DNA from: Bacteroidales bacterium
Lineage (GTDB): Bacteria; Bacteroidota; Bacteroidia; Bacteroidales; Bacteroidaceae
DNA length: 12,459 nt
Reading direction: 5' to 3'
Assembly (NCBI GenBank): GCA_004552195.1
Contig: SFPC01000055.1
Location: 1 to 12,459, forward strand
In this document: one piece after another, positions 5,521 to 12,318 of the stretch
How the letters are laid out: each line of letters starts with the position of its first letter
Position numbering within the stretch: the stretch's first letter is position 1
Translations under genes and position numbers: made by a program
The notes under the pieces: generated by a model
The model's input: the letters and a program-made list of their open reading frames with translations, nothing else
Database searches by the model: none
What the model was told of the DNA's origin: nothing

Positions 5521-5962
5521 CGCGCGCGTATATACGTATCTTAATTCCCGAAAAAAGCCTTCACCCTTTCACATAGAGCGCGTTTCCCGCTGATTTTCAA
5601 TAGTTTCAAGTGTGAAGGCTTTGATTTTAAAGCCTTCACAACATTCACATTTCAAAACTTGTATTTCACACACGGTGCCCCTCCCATCACTGTGTAAAAC
5701 CCGTTCATTACAGAAGAAAACATCCCTGAAAAGGCGTCAACCTTTTTGGGAAACGGTCAACTTTTTCAGAAAACAGCAAACAAAAAAGCTGCATTTTTCA
5801 GTTGAAAAGTCAGCCCAAACAGGAAAGGCTCTGTGAATGCTTGTGAATACTTGAAAACCTCAAGCCTTCACACTTGAAACGTATGAAAATCAATGAGAAA
5901 CACACTCTGTGTGAAGGGGTGAAGGCTTTTTTCGGAGTTTTAAATGCGTATACACGCGCGCG
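5521..5962. repeat. 442-bp fold-back element with 101-bp inverted arms (MITE-like)
   Basis: The left arm (5521-5621) and the reverse complement of the right arm (5862-5962) align without gaps over 101 bp. By my count 84 positions are identical. Both arms begin CGCGCGCG, contain CCGAAAAAAGCCTTCACCC and end TTTCAAGTGTGAAGGCTT. The 240-bp interior has no credible gene. The motif GTGAAGGCT/AGCCTTCAC appears five times. A clear target-site duplication is not visible. It could be a non-autonomous mobile element or a structured intergenic element; the sequence does not decide. Confidence 0.75.
5611..5640. repeat. Perfect 12-bp palindrome inside the fold-back element
   Basis: TGTGAAGGCTTT (5611-5622) and AAAGCCTTCACA (5629-5640) are exact reverse complements around a 6-nt loop. 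The left half overlaps the end of the large left arm. In RNA this part could therefore choose between a local hairpin and the long-range pairing. Confidence 0.8.
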
Positions 5963-6024
5963 AAAGCAAAGCGGGAAATACGTTCATCAGCCACGAGCAA
6001 GAGCCGGAGCATGCACCATCGGCG

Positions 6025-6087
6025 GACTATTTTTTTCTACTCGTCGAGTTGGTAAAAATAGTCGGGAACTTTTTTCGCCAACTCAAC
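6025..6087. repeat. Two interlocked palindromes upstream of xth
   Basis: GACTATTTTT (6025-6034) pairs exactly with AAAAATAGTC (6054-6063). GTCGAGTTGG (6043-6052) pairs with CCAACTCAAC (6078-6087) with one G-T type mismatch. The second stem starts inside the loop of the first and ends outside it, so the two together would make a pseudoknot rather than a simple hairpin. Confidence 0.6.
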
Positions 6088-6126
6088 GACTTTAGCGCGC
6101 CAATGCGCAAGCGGAAAAACACCTGT

Positions 6127-6161
6127 TTTGTATGGGTGTAAAGATAATTTAATTACTTTTG
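6127..6161 (+). promoter_or_regulatory. Probable promoter of xth
   Basis: TACTTTTG (6154-6161) is an exact TAnnTTTG box. TTTG at 6127-6130 could be the -33 element, but the 23-bp gap is a little long compared with the 19 bp at the pheA promoter. The 5' leader to the ATG at 6280 would be about 110 nt. It contains a small hairpin TACCT-caa-AGGTA (6171-6183). Confidence 0.6.
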
Positions 6162-6279
6162 CTCCATCGTTACCTCAAAGGTAGCGAAGAGGTTGCAAAG
6201 CGAACAGCAACGACGACTATTCATCGTTCATATGCGACCTACGGAACTCACTTCATCACCATCACAAACTCCTAATGTC

Positions 6280-7050
6280 ATGAAATTTATTTCGTGGAAC
6301 GTGAACGGCCTGCGGGCCTGCTGTGGCAAGGGCTTTGCCGATGCCTTCAACGCACTCGATGCTGACTTTTTCTGTCTGCAAGAAACAAAAATGCAGGACG
6401 GACAACTCGACCTGACTTTTGAGGGCTACCGCAGCTTTTGGAACTATGCCGAAAAGAAAGGCTATTCCGGTACGGCTATCTACACGCGCCACGAACCGCT
6501 CGCCGACACTTACGGACTGGGACTGGAGGAGCACGACCACGAGGGGCGTGTCATCACGCTGGAGATGCCTCAGTTCTTCCTCGTCACGGTCTACACCCCC
6601 AATGCGCAGGACGGTTTGAAACGGCTGGACTACCGCATGACGTGGGACGACGCTTTCCGGGCATACATCCGCCGGCTTGACGAACGGAAACCGGTGGTGA
6701 TTTGCGGCGACCTCAACGTGGCGCATCAGGAAATCGACCTGAAGAACCCGAAGACGAACCGCAAGAACGCCGGCTTCACCGATGAGGAACGAGGCAAGTT
6801 CTCCGAACTCCTCGGCATCGGCCTGACGGACACCTTCCGCTTTTTCAATCCCACCCTCGAAGGGGCCTATTCCTGGTGGTCCTACCGCTTCAAGGCAAGG
6901 GAGAAGAACGCCGGGTGGCGCATTGACTATTTCCTGGTGTCGAACCGGCTGCAGCCGGCCTTGCGGCAAGCACTCATCCACAACGAGGTGTTCGGCTCTG
7001 ACCATTGTCCCGTGGAGGTGGACATTGACTTTCCCGGGGAAAATCTGTAG
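6280..7050 (+). CDS. xth: Exodeoxyribonuclease III (AP endonuclease, ExoIII family)
   Basis: This 256-residue cytoplasmic DNA-repair nuclease cleaves at abasic sites and removes 3' blocking groups. All family motifs are present: WNVNGLRA (6-13), LQETK (33-37, metal-binding Glu35), VYTPN (104-108), GDLNVAH (143-149, D144 and N146), WRIDYFLVS (213-221) and the catalytic GSDHCPV (239-245, D241 and H242). Length and order fit the family. The open frame extends upstream to an ATG at 6193, but homology begins at MKFISWNVNG, so I take the ATG at 6280. No Shine-Dalgarno sequence is visible, as is usual in Bacteroidetes. It begins the rightward gene run, 68 bp ahead of sppA. Confidence 0.94.
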   Translation: MKFISWNVNGLRACCGKGFADAFNALDADFFCLQETKMQDGQLDLTFEGYRSFWNYAEKKGYSGTAIYTRHEPLADTYGLGLEEHDHEGRVITLEMPQFFLVTVYTPNAQDGLKRLDYRMTWDDAFRAYIRRLDERKPVVICGDLNVAHQEIDLKNPKTNRKNAGFTDEERGKFSELLGIGLTDTFRFFNPTLEGAYSWWSYRFKAREKNAGWRIDYFLVSNRLQPALRQALIHNEVFGSDHCPVEVDIDFPGENL

Positions 7051-7118
7051 CAACCGGCCCGCCTGGTTCGTCTAAACGATAAAAAATGCATTCCTCTTAT
7101 TAAATCTCTTACTCTATT

Positions 7119-8891
7119 ATGAAACAGTTTTTCAAATACGTGTTGGCCACCATCGTCGGTATGCTGTGTGTGGCCGCGTTGATGTTCCTGATGGGACTGG
7201 CCACGCTGGGCAGCATCGCTTTGTCAAGTTCATCCGAACCTGTCGTGGAAGACGGCAGCGTGTTGCGTCTGTCGTTGAGCGGTTCGCTGAGCGAACGGGC
7301 CGTGGACGATCCGTTCTCCTCCTTCATGGGCAATGAAGCCTTGGAGTCGCAGGGCCTGGACGACATGATCAAGGCCATCCGCGTGGCCAAGGACAACGAT
7401 AATATCAAGGGCATCTATATAGAAGGCGGCATTTTCTCGGCCGACTTCGCTTCGTTGCAGGAACTGCGTGCCGCACTGCTCGACTTCAAGAAAAGCAAGA
7501 AATTCGTGGTGGCTTACTCCGACAATTATCTGCAGGGTGCCTATTACATAGCCTCAACCGCCGACAAGGTGTGGCTCAACCCGAGCGGCATGGTGGACTG
7601 GCGCGGCATTGCCTCGCAACCCATATTCTTTACCGAACTGCTGGAAAAAATCGGCGTGAAGATGCAGGTGTTCAAGGTGGGCACGTACAAGAGTGCCGTG
7701 GAACCTTACATCTTGACGCAGATGAGCGATGCCAACCGCGAACAGGTTTCTTCCTTTGTAGGCGACATCTGGCAGCAGATGGTGAAGGATGTGGCCGCTT
7801 CGCGCCGGGTGAAGGCTGACAGTCTGAACGCTTACGCCGACCACTACATCACCTTTGCCGCTGCCAAAGACTATGTGAAAATGAACTTGGTAGACTCGCT
7901 CACGTATATCGACGGCGTGCGCGCCAAACTCCGCTCCCTGTCCGCACAGGACGAGGTGAAGCTGGTGGAAGTGCAGGAAGTGGCTAAACTCTACAAACCG
8001 GAAAAATCAGATAACGAAGTGGCCGTTTACTATGCCGAAGGCGACATCGTGGACGAGGCTGCCGAGGGCGTTTGGAGTACCAACGCTCCGCAAATCGTGG
8101 GGCAGCAGGTCGTGGCCGACTTGGACAAGCTGGCCGACGACGACGATGTGAAAGCCGTGGTGCTGCGCATCAACTCGGGAGGCGGCAGTGCCTACGCTTC
8201 GGAACAGATGTGGCGCGCCATCCAGTTGCTGAAGAAGAAGAAGCCCGTAGTGGTATCCATGAGCGGTATGGCAGCTTCAGGCGGCTACTATTTGTCGTGC
8301 GGTGCTGACTACATCGTGGCCGAACCCACCACGCTGACGGGTAGCATCGGCATCTTCGGCATGGTGCCCGACGCTTCGGGTTTACTCGTCGACAAGCTCG
8401 GCCTCCACTTCGACGTGGTGAAGACCAACGAGGCTGCCGACTTCGGCGCATCGGGCCGTCCGTTCTCGCCGGCTGAAGCCGCTGCCATGCAGGGCTACGT
8501 GAACCGTGGCTACGCCCTCTTCCTCAGCCGTGTGGCCGCCGGGCGCAAGATGAAAACGGAGGAGGTGGACCGCATTGCCCAAGGTCGCGTTTGGACGGGC
8601 AACCAGGCTTTGAAACTCAAATTGGTCGACAAGCTCGGCACGCTGGATGATGCCGTGGCCGAAGCCGCCCGCCGCGCCAAGGTGAAGGACTATGCCGTGG
8701 CATCCTACCCCGCACAAGCTTCGTGGATGGACAACCTGATGCAGAAAATGCAGGGCGACGATTACTTAGAGCAGAAGTTGCAGGTATCGCTGGGCGAGTA
8801 CTACGCTCCTCTCCGCTTCATCCGTTCGCTCCGCAACAAGCGCGACATGATCCAGGCCCGGATACTGTTTGAACCGAACTTTGTGAAGTAA
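7119..8891 (+). CDS. sppA: Signal peptide peptidase SppA, long (67K-type) form
   Basis: This 590-residue membrane-anchored serine protease digests signal peptides left in the membrane after secretion. An N-terminal membrane segment (about residues 7-35) is followed by two tandem SppA/ClpP-like domains, as in the long E. coli form. The catalytic lysine is probably K191 in VGTYKSAVEP (187-196), in the first domain. The nucleophile is probably S387 in MSGMAASGGYY (381-391), in the second domain, preceded by RINSGGGSAYAS (350-361). This Lys/Ser split between repeats matches the E. coli enzyme. The product should face the periplasm. A 205-bp repeat-rich gap separates it from lpxK. Start at the first ATG; no competing upstream start is convincing. 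Confidence 0.94.
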   Translation: MKQFFKYVLATIVGMLCVAALMFLMGLATLGSIALSSSSEPVVEDGSVLRLSLSGSLSERAVDDPFSSFMGNEALESQGLDDMIKAIRVAKDNDNIKGIYIEGGIFSADFASLQELRAALLDFKKSKKFVVAYSDNYLQGAYYIASTADKVWLNPSGMVDWRGIASQPIFFTELLEKIGVKMQVFKVGTYKSAVEPYILTQMSDANREQVSSFVGDIWQQMVKDVAASRRVKADSLNAYADHYITFAAAKDYVKMNLVDSLTYIDGVRAKLRSLSAQDEVKLVEVQEVAKLYKPEKSDNEVAVYYAEGDIVDEAAEGVWSTNAPQIVGQQVVADLDKLADDDDVKAVVLRINSGGGSAYASEQMWRAIQLLKKKKPVVVSMSGMAASGGYYLSCGADYIVAEPTTLTGSIGIFGMVPDASGLLVDKLGLHFDVVKTNEAADFGASGRPFSPAEAAAMQGYVNRGYALFLSRVAAGRKMKTEEVDRIAQGRVWTGNQALKLKLVDKLGTLDDAVAEAARRAKVKDYAVASYPAQASWMDNLMQKMQGDDYLEQKLQVSLGEYYAPLRFIRSLRNKRDMIQARILFEPNFVK

Positions 8892-8924
8892 TGAATAATA
8901 TATAATGAGGGCGTTCCTCTAATG

Positions 8925-9087
8925 TATAATGTATAATGTATAATGAAGTCTACGACCGACATACAGGACGATGCAGAACCGCCGCCACCAACGGCGTAGC
9001 TCTCATTATACATTATACATTTTACATTATACATTGTCTCGTCGGTCGTAGACCTCATTATACATTATACATTTTACATTATACATT
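8925..9087. repeat. Heptamer arrays and 53-bp unit forming a large inverted repeat between sppA and lpxK
   Basis: TATAATG occurs three times (8925-8945), followed by a 53-bp unit (8948-9000) that is a second copy of 3049-3101. A CATTATA/CATTTTA array follows (9004-9035), then GTCGGTCGTAGAC (9041-9053), then the same 32-bp array again (9056-9087). GTCTACGACCGAC (8948-8960) is the exact reverse complement of 9041-9053, and the flanking heptamers continue the symmetry. The arms 8932-8960 and 9041-9069 are complementary except for a 2-bp joint. Confidence 0.88.
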
Positions 9088-9096
9088 AAATTCTCC

Positions 9097-10176
9097 ATGT
9101 CAATCCTGTTATCTCCCCTCTCCCTCCTTTGGGGCCTCATCGTTTGGCTGCGCGGCAAACTGTTTGATTGGGGATGGCTGCCATCGCGTAGCTTTCCCCT
9201 GCCGGTCATCTGCGTAGGCAACCTCGCCGTGGGAGGAACAGGGAAGACGCCGCATGTGGAACACATCCTCCGACTGCTCCACGCCCACGGTTACCGCGTG
9301 GCCATGCTCTCGCGAGGCTATGGCAGGAAGACCAAAGGGTATGTCCTCGCCCACGAACGGCATACGGCGGAGGAAATCGGCGACGAACCATTGCAGATAC
9401 GCCGTAACTGCCCCTTCGCCACCGTGGCCGTGTGTGAGCGGCGTGTGGAGGGCATCGAACGGTTGTTGCAGCTGACACCCGCTCCGCAAGTGGTGGTGCT
9501 CGATGACGCTTACCAACACCGGTATGTGCGTGCCGGCTTCAACGTGTTGCTCACGGCAGCCTCACGCCTCTACACCGCCGACCACCTGCTGCCTTGGGGA
9601 CGGCTGCGCGAACCTGCCGGGGCGGCACGGAGGGCACAGACCATTGTCGTCACCAAATGTCCGCCCGACAGCTGCCCGGCACTCAAGGTGTTGCCCGGAC
9701 AGAAACTCTTTTACAGCCGCATCTGCTACGGCACGCCCCGGCCATGGGAGGCACAGCTCGCAGTACCTCAGGACGACACTGCATCGGCAGCCTCCGCCCC
9801 GTCGTTTGCCGGGCAGAAGGTGTTGCTCGTCACAGGCATTGCCCATCCCGAACCCCTCATCCGCCACCTGCAAGCGTGCGGGGCAGCAGCGGTCGACGCG
9901 CTTTCCTTCCCCGACCACCACGCCTTCAGCCGTCGCGATGCCGAACGCATCAACAGCCGCTACAAGCAGGGCGCAGCCACCTGCGTGCTGACCACACAGA
10001 AAGATGCCACCCGGTTGCAAGTCATCCAGAAGTGGCTCAGTCCTGAACTTATCAATCACCTATTAGTGCAGCCCATCACCGTCAAGGTGGAGGCAGCACC
10101 GGAAACATCATCAGATTTCAACCAAACCATTTTGCAATATGTTGACAGCCATACAAGAAACAGCTGCGTGGATTAA
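9097..10176 (+). CDS. lpxK: Tetraacyldisaccharide 4'-kinase
   Basis: This 359-residue inner-membrane enzyme phosphorylates the 4' position of the lipid A disaccharide, giving lipid IVA. The N-terminus has a hydrophobic anchor (about residues 3-20). It is followed by the P-loop-like GNLAVGGTGKTP (41-52), LSRGYGRKTKGY (71-82), GDEP (95-98), VVLDDAYQHR (133-142) and LLPWGRLREP (164-173), all characteristic of LpxK. Its presence confirms a Gram-negative, lipid A-making host. The start at 9097 lies just after an AT-rich heptamer array with no Shine-Dalgarno sequence. The 3' end overlaps punA by 38 nt in another frame. Confidence 0.94.
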   Translation: MSILLSPLSLLWGLIVWLRGKLFDWGWLPSRSFPLPVICVGNLAVGGTGKTPHVEHILRLLHAHGYRVAMLSRGYGRKTKGYVLAHERHTAEEIGDEPLQIRRNCPFATVAVCERRVEGIERLLQLTPAPQVVVLDDAYQHRYVRAGFNVLLTAASRLYTADHLLPWGRLREPAGAARRAQTIVVTKCPPDSCPALKVLPGQKLFYSRICYGTPRPWEAQLAVPQDDTASAASAPSFAGQKVLLVTGIAHPEPLIRHLQACGAAAVDALSFPDHHAFSRRDAERINSRYKQGAATCVLTTQKDATRLQVIQKWLSPELINHLLVQPITVKVEAAPETSSDFNQTILQYVDSHTRNSCVD

Positions 10177-10951
10177 GCAGCACACCACCATGCGCCCCCT
10201 CACCGCCATCGTGCTCGGGACGGGACTGGGCCGTCTGGCGCAGGAAATCGAGATAGAAGAAGCCTTTCCTTATCAGGATATTCCCAACTTCCCCGTTTCG
10301 ACAGTAGAAGGCCATTCTGGCAAGCTCATCTTTGGCCGCCTCGGCGGCAAGGAAGTGATGGCCTTGCAGGGACGTTTCCACTATTATGAAGGCTACGACA
10401 TGAAGCAGGTAACCTTCCCTGTCAGGGTGATGTACGAACTGGGCATCAAGAACCTCTTCGTGAGCAACGCAGCGGGCGGCATGAACCCCGACTTTGAAAT
10501 CGGCGACCTCATGCTCATCAAGGACCACATCAACTTCATGCCCGAACATCCGCTTCACGGCCCCAACTTCCCCACCGGCCCGCGTTTTCCCGATATGCAC
10601 GAGGCTTACGACCACAAATTTCTGGAACTGGCCCGGCAGATAGCCCGCGAGAAGGACATCCGTGTGGTCGAGGGCGTTTACCTTGCCACGCAAGGCCCCA
10701 CCTTTGAGACCCCGGCTGAATACAAGATGTACCATATCTTCGGAGCCGATGCCGTCGGCATGTCCACTGTGCCCGAAGTCATCGTGGCTCACCATTGCGG
10801 CATCCGCGTGTTCGGCATCAGCATCATCACCGACCTCGGCGTGGAGGGCAAGATTGTGGAAGTGAGCCACGAAGAGGTGCAGCGTGCCGCCGATGCCGTG
10901 CAGCCGCTGATGGCAGAAATCTTCCGCGAACTGGTGCAGCGCGCGTGCTGA
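10139..10951 (+). CDS. punA: Purine nucleoside phosphorylase (trimeric PNP-I family)
   Basis: This 270-residue cytosolic enzyme phosphorolyses purine nucleosides to base plus ribose 1-phosphate in purine salvage. Family motifs are LGTGLGRLA (26-34, phosphate site), EGHSGKL (57-63), QGRFHYYEGY (77-86), SNAAGG (109-114), GPTFETPAE (186-194, with base-contacting E190) and VGMSTVPE (206-213). At the second base-contacting position, where human PNP has Asn243, this protein has Asp232 (ITDLGVEG). The ATG at 10139 gives the usual N-terminus (MLTAIQETAAWIKQ), so the 38-nt overlap with lpxK is likely real and suggests coupled translation. No gene follows closely on the same strand except a doubtful small ORF. 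Confidence 0.94.
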   Translation: MLTAIQETAAWIKQHTTMRPLTAIVLGTGLGRLAQEIEIEEAFPYQDIPNFPVSTVEGHSGKLIFGRLGGKEVMALQGRFHYYEGYDMKQVTFPVRVMYELGIKNLFVSNAAGGMNPDFEIGDLMLIKDHINFMPEHPLHGPNFPTGPRFPDMHEAYDHKFLELARQIAREKDIRVVEGVYLATQGPTFETPAEYKMYHIFGADAVGMSTVPEVIVAHHCGIRVFGISIITDLGVEGKIVEVSHEEVQRAADAVQPLMAEIFRELVQRAC

Positions 10952-10991
10952 ACGCAGGAGCAGAGGTGCACTTTGCATTTTTCCTGATGAG

Positions 10992-11078
10992 ATGCTGGCT
11001 GCATCGGATTCTGAAACAGGGAAATACTTGTTTAAGAAAGAACAAACTCCCTATGATTACAATGAAGATATGTGGTAA
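10992..11078 (+). CDS. Possible 28-residue ORF or 3' remnant of a lost gene
   Basis: Forty bases after punA, an ATG opens a 28-codon frame ending DYNEDMW and then TAA. The composition is acidic and aromatic (SDSETGKYLF, PYDYNEDMW) and looks more like real coding sequence than chance. The frame stays open upstream of the ATG to about 10908, inside the end of punA, but without another ATG. A strong hairpin begins 13 nt after its stop, as expected for the 3' end of a transcription unit. I do not recognise the peptide. It may be a small gene, the tail of a deleted gene, or chance. Confidence 0.3.
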   Translation: MLAASDSETGKYLFKKEQTPYDYNEDMW

Positions 11079-11090
11079 TCGAGTATAAAT

Positions 11091-11142
11091 AACCCACAGA
11101 AGGCTGCAATCGGTATTTACCGTTTGCAGCCTTCTGTGGGTT
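11091..11142. terminator. Strong hairpin, likely bidirectional terminator
   Basis: Nineteen bases, AACCCACAGAAGGCTGCAA (11091-11109), pair perfectly with 11124-11142. Inside, CGGTA and TACCG continue the stem across a T-T mismatch. Neither flank has a long T-tract (TTTGTAGG on the plus side). The position between the rightward punA run and the leftward ABC gene suits a two-way terminator. Confidence 0.7.
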
Positions 11143-11168
11143 TGTAGGCCAAGCGTTTACTACAAACC
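11139..11168. repeat. Second hairpin overlapping the terminator
   Basis: GGTTTGTAG (11139-11147) is the exact reverse complement of CTACAAACC (11160-11168), with a 12-nt loop. It shares GGTT (11139-11142) with the end of the large hairpin, so the two cannot both be fully formed. Confidence 0.65.
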
Positions 11169-11253
11169 AATATAGATAAACTACGCTTTGCGAGGCATGA
11201 CATTCAAGCTCGCCTTACATTATCGCTTCATTCCCGAATCACTTACTTTGCAT

Positions 11254-11328
11254 AAGATAGGCGGCGGCTCGGAAGAAGAAATTAAAACTGTCGTTTTGTT
11301 TCGTTCTTCTCTCGCCTTGCACTATCTT
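11254..11328 (+). repeat. Dispersed intergenic repeat, copy 2
   Basis: It begins AAGATAGGCGGCGGCTCGG and ends CTCGCCTTGCACTATCTT. The outer AAGATAG and CTATCTT are perfect inverted arms. It closely matches copy 1 (37-117) in the same orientation, but the TTTG part of the promoter box is missing (TATCTTCC). It is the last recognisably Bacteroidales sequence before the foreign-looking segment. Confidence 0.75.
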
Positions 11329-11341
11329 CCATAAAAAGGGT

Positions 11342-11398
11342 TGTTCTAAAAATAAATTCCGAGCGTCTACATAGCCCATAGAACTCATATTTAGAACA
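11342..11398. repeat. Inverted repeat TGTTCTAAA / TTTAGAACA in a non-coding stretch
   Basis: TGTTCTAAA (11342-11350) and TTTAGAACA (11390-11398) are exact reverse complements 39 bp apart. They lie in the 123-bp gap between repeat copy 2 and the ABC gene. The structure could be a terminator for the ABC gene or part of an insertion boundary; no T-tract decides it. Confidence 0.5.
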
Positions 11399-11451
11399 GG
11401 CTGAAGGCAAGTAGGACAAAACGGTTCTGGTTCTATTCCATGGTACGTGGC

Positions 11452-12222
11452 TTAACGCAAATGAAAAAGCTCTTCATATCCACCAACAACCATTTTTTTA
11501 TAGTTTTTCTTCACAATTGCTATAAATGCGTCCTCAAACTTCTCTTTGCCGGTCTGCCTTTTCAGTTCATCAGCCGTCCCCAGCGCAAGCAGCCGGCCTC
11601 CCTTCATAATACCGATACGGTCGGAAAGCGCTTCCGCTTCCTCCATGTAGTGGGTGGTCAGGATAATGGTGATCCGGCCCTTCAGGGTACGGATCACATC
11701 CCATAGATCACCTCGCGCCAGCACATCCAGCCCGAGGGTAGGCTCGTCCAAGAAAAGTATCTTGGGTTCGCTGATCAAAGCCATGGCAATGCTCAATCGC
11801 CGCTGCCAGCCCCCGGAGAGTTTACCGGCCTTCTTGCCGAGGACACCTGTCAGGTCAAATTGCCGGGAAAGCTCTTTGATTTTCTGCTGTCGCTTTTCCT
11901 TTGAAAAACCGTGAACGCCGCACATCAGCGCCAGATTCTCTTTTACCGTCAGACCGGGGGCGACGGCGGTCTCCTGGGGCGATACGCCGATTACATTCTT
12001 CACCGCTGCCGGATCGCTGACAATGCTGTTACCGTTCAGATAGGCGTCCCCGCCGGTTGGCTTTGTCAAGCAGGAAAGCATCTTGATCGTGGTAGTTTTT
12101 CCTGCGCCGTTGACACCCAGCAGAGCGAACAGCTCTCCCTGCTCCACCAGCAGATCAAGGCTGTCCACAGCAGTCAGGTCTTTGTATTTCTTTGTAAGCT
12201 TATCTGTTTTGATGGCTTCCAT
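11452..12222 (-). CDS. ABC transporter ATP-binding protein, Firmicutes-like
   Basis: This roughly 256-residue ATPase subunit of an ABC exporter has all nucleotide-binding motifs (numbering from the ATG at 12225): Walker A LLGVNGAGKTTTIKML (35-50), Q-loop Q84, signature LSGGW (136-140), Walker B ILFLDEPTLGLD (156-167) and the H-loop His192. It resembles the drug- or antibiotic-export ATPases of clostridial gut bacteria, which usually sit in a TetR-ATPase-permease operon. A TetR gene end lies upstream, but no permease follows here. The last ~20 residues (after EDAFIAIV) look unlike the usual short tail and may reflect a junction. A perfect AGGAGG lies 6 nt before the ATG at 12222 and 3 nt before the ATG at 12225, so I prefer 12222. 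The transported substrate cannot be told. Confidence 0.85.
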   Translation of the reverse strand: MEAIKTDKLTKKYKDLTAVDSLDLLVEQGELFALLGVNGAGKTTTIKMLSCLTKPTGGDAYLNGNSIVSDPAAVKNVIGVSPQETAVAPGLTVKENLALMCGVHGFSKEKRQQKIKELSRQFDLTGVLGKKAGKLSGGWQRRLSIAMALISEPKILFLDEPTLGLDVLARGDLWDVIRTLKGRITIILTTHYMEEAEALSDRIGIMKGGRLLALGTADELKRQTGKEKFEDAFIAIVKKNYKKMVVGGYEELFHLR

Positions 12223-12228
12223 CATATA

Positions 12229-12234
12229 CCTCCT
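12229..12234 (-). promoter_or_regulatory. Consensus Shine-Dalgarno site of the ABC gene
   Basis: AGGAGG on the minus strand lies 6 nt before the ATG at 12222. None of the core genes in the window has such a site. This fits a gene from a Firmicutes donor rather than from a Bacteroidetes host. Confidence 0.8.
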
Positions 12235-12318
12235 GTTTGGATAAAACAAAGCCAGTAAACCGTGTTTGTGTAAAAGTTCGTCAGCTCTATGTCCTGGCAT
12301 CCGGCTCTTTGACCACTG

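Larger units (their letters stand above)
5391..6126. other. Gene-free region with multiple inverted and direct repeats
   Basis: I see no convincing gene between the divergent promoters of the aromatic operon and xth. Short open frames at 5612-5836, 5874-6095 and 5944-6141 have no recognisable domain, overlap palindromes and look like chance. The stretch holds a short direct repeat (5418-5442), a large fold-back element (5521-5962), internal hairpins and two interlocked palindromes (6025-6087). It looks non-coding and mobile-element-like. Confidence 0.6.

Noticed and set aside
5612..5836. 74-codon frame inside the fold-back element
   Set aside because: It begins within a perfect palindrome, has no domain or translation signal, and its composition follows the repeats.
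5521..5962. CRISPR array, because GTGAAGGCT recurs
   Set aside because: Copies occur in both orientations at irregular spacing, with no uniform spacers and no cas genes.
5874..6141. Two short plus-strand frames (73 and 65 codons)
   Set aside because: They overlap the right arm of the fold-back element and the palindromes, and nothing in them suggests a protein.
6193..6279. 29-codon N-terminal extension of the xth frame
   Set aside because: Family similarity begins exactly at MKFISWNVNG; the extension is polar and unlike any ExoIII N-terminus.
6262..7053. 263-codon minus-strand frame opposite xth
   Set aside because: It is antisense to a gene with all ExoIII motifs and has no family resemblance.
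10118..10978. 286-codon minus-strand frame opposite punA
   Set aside because: It is antisense to a fully conserved purine nucleoside phosphorylase.
12226..12300. 25-codon N-terminal extension of the ABC ATPase
   Set aside because: The AGGAGG site lies inside the extension, just before the internal ATGs, and ABC homology starts after them.
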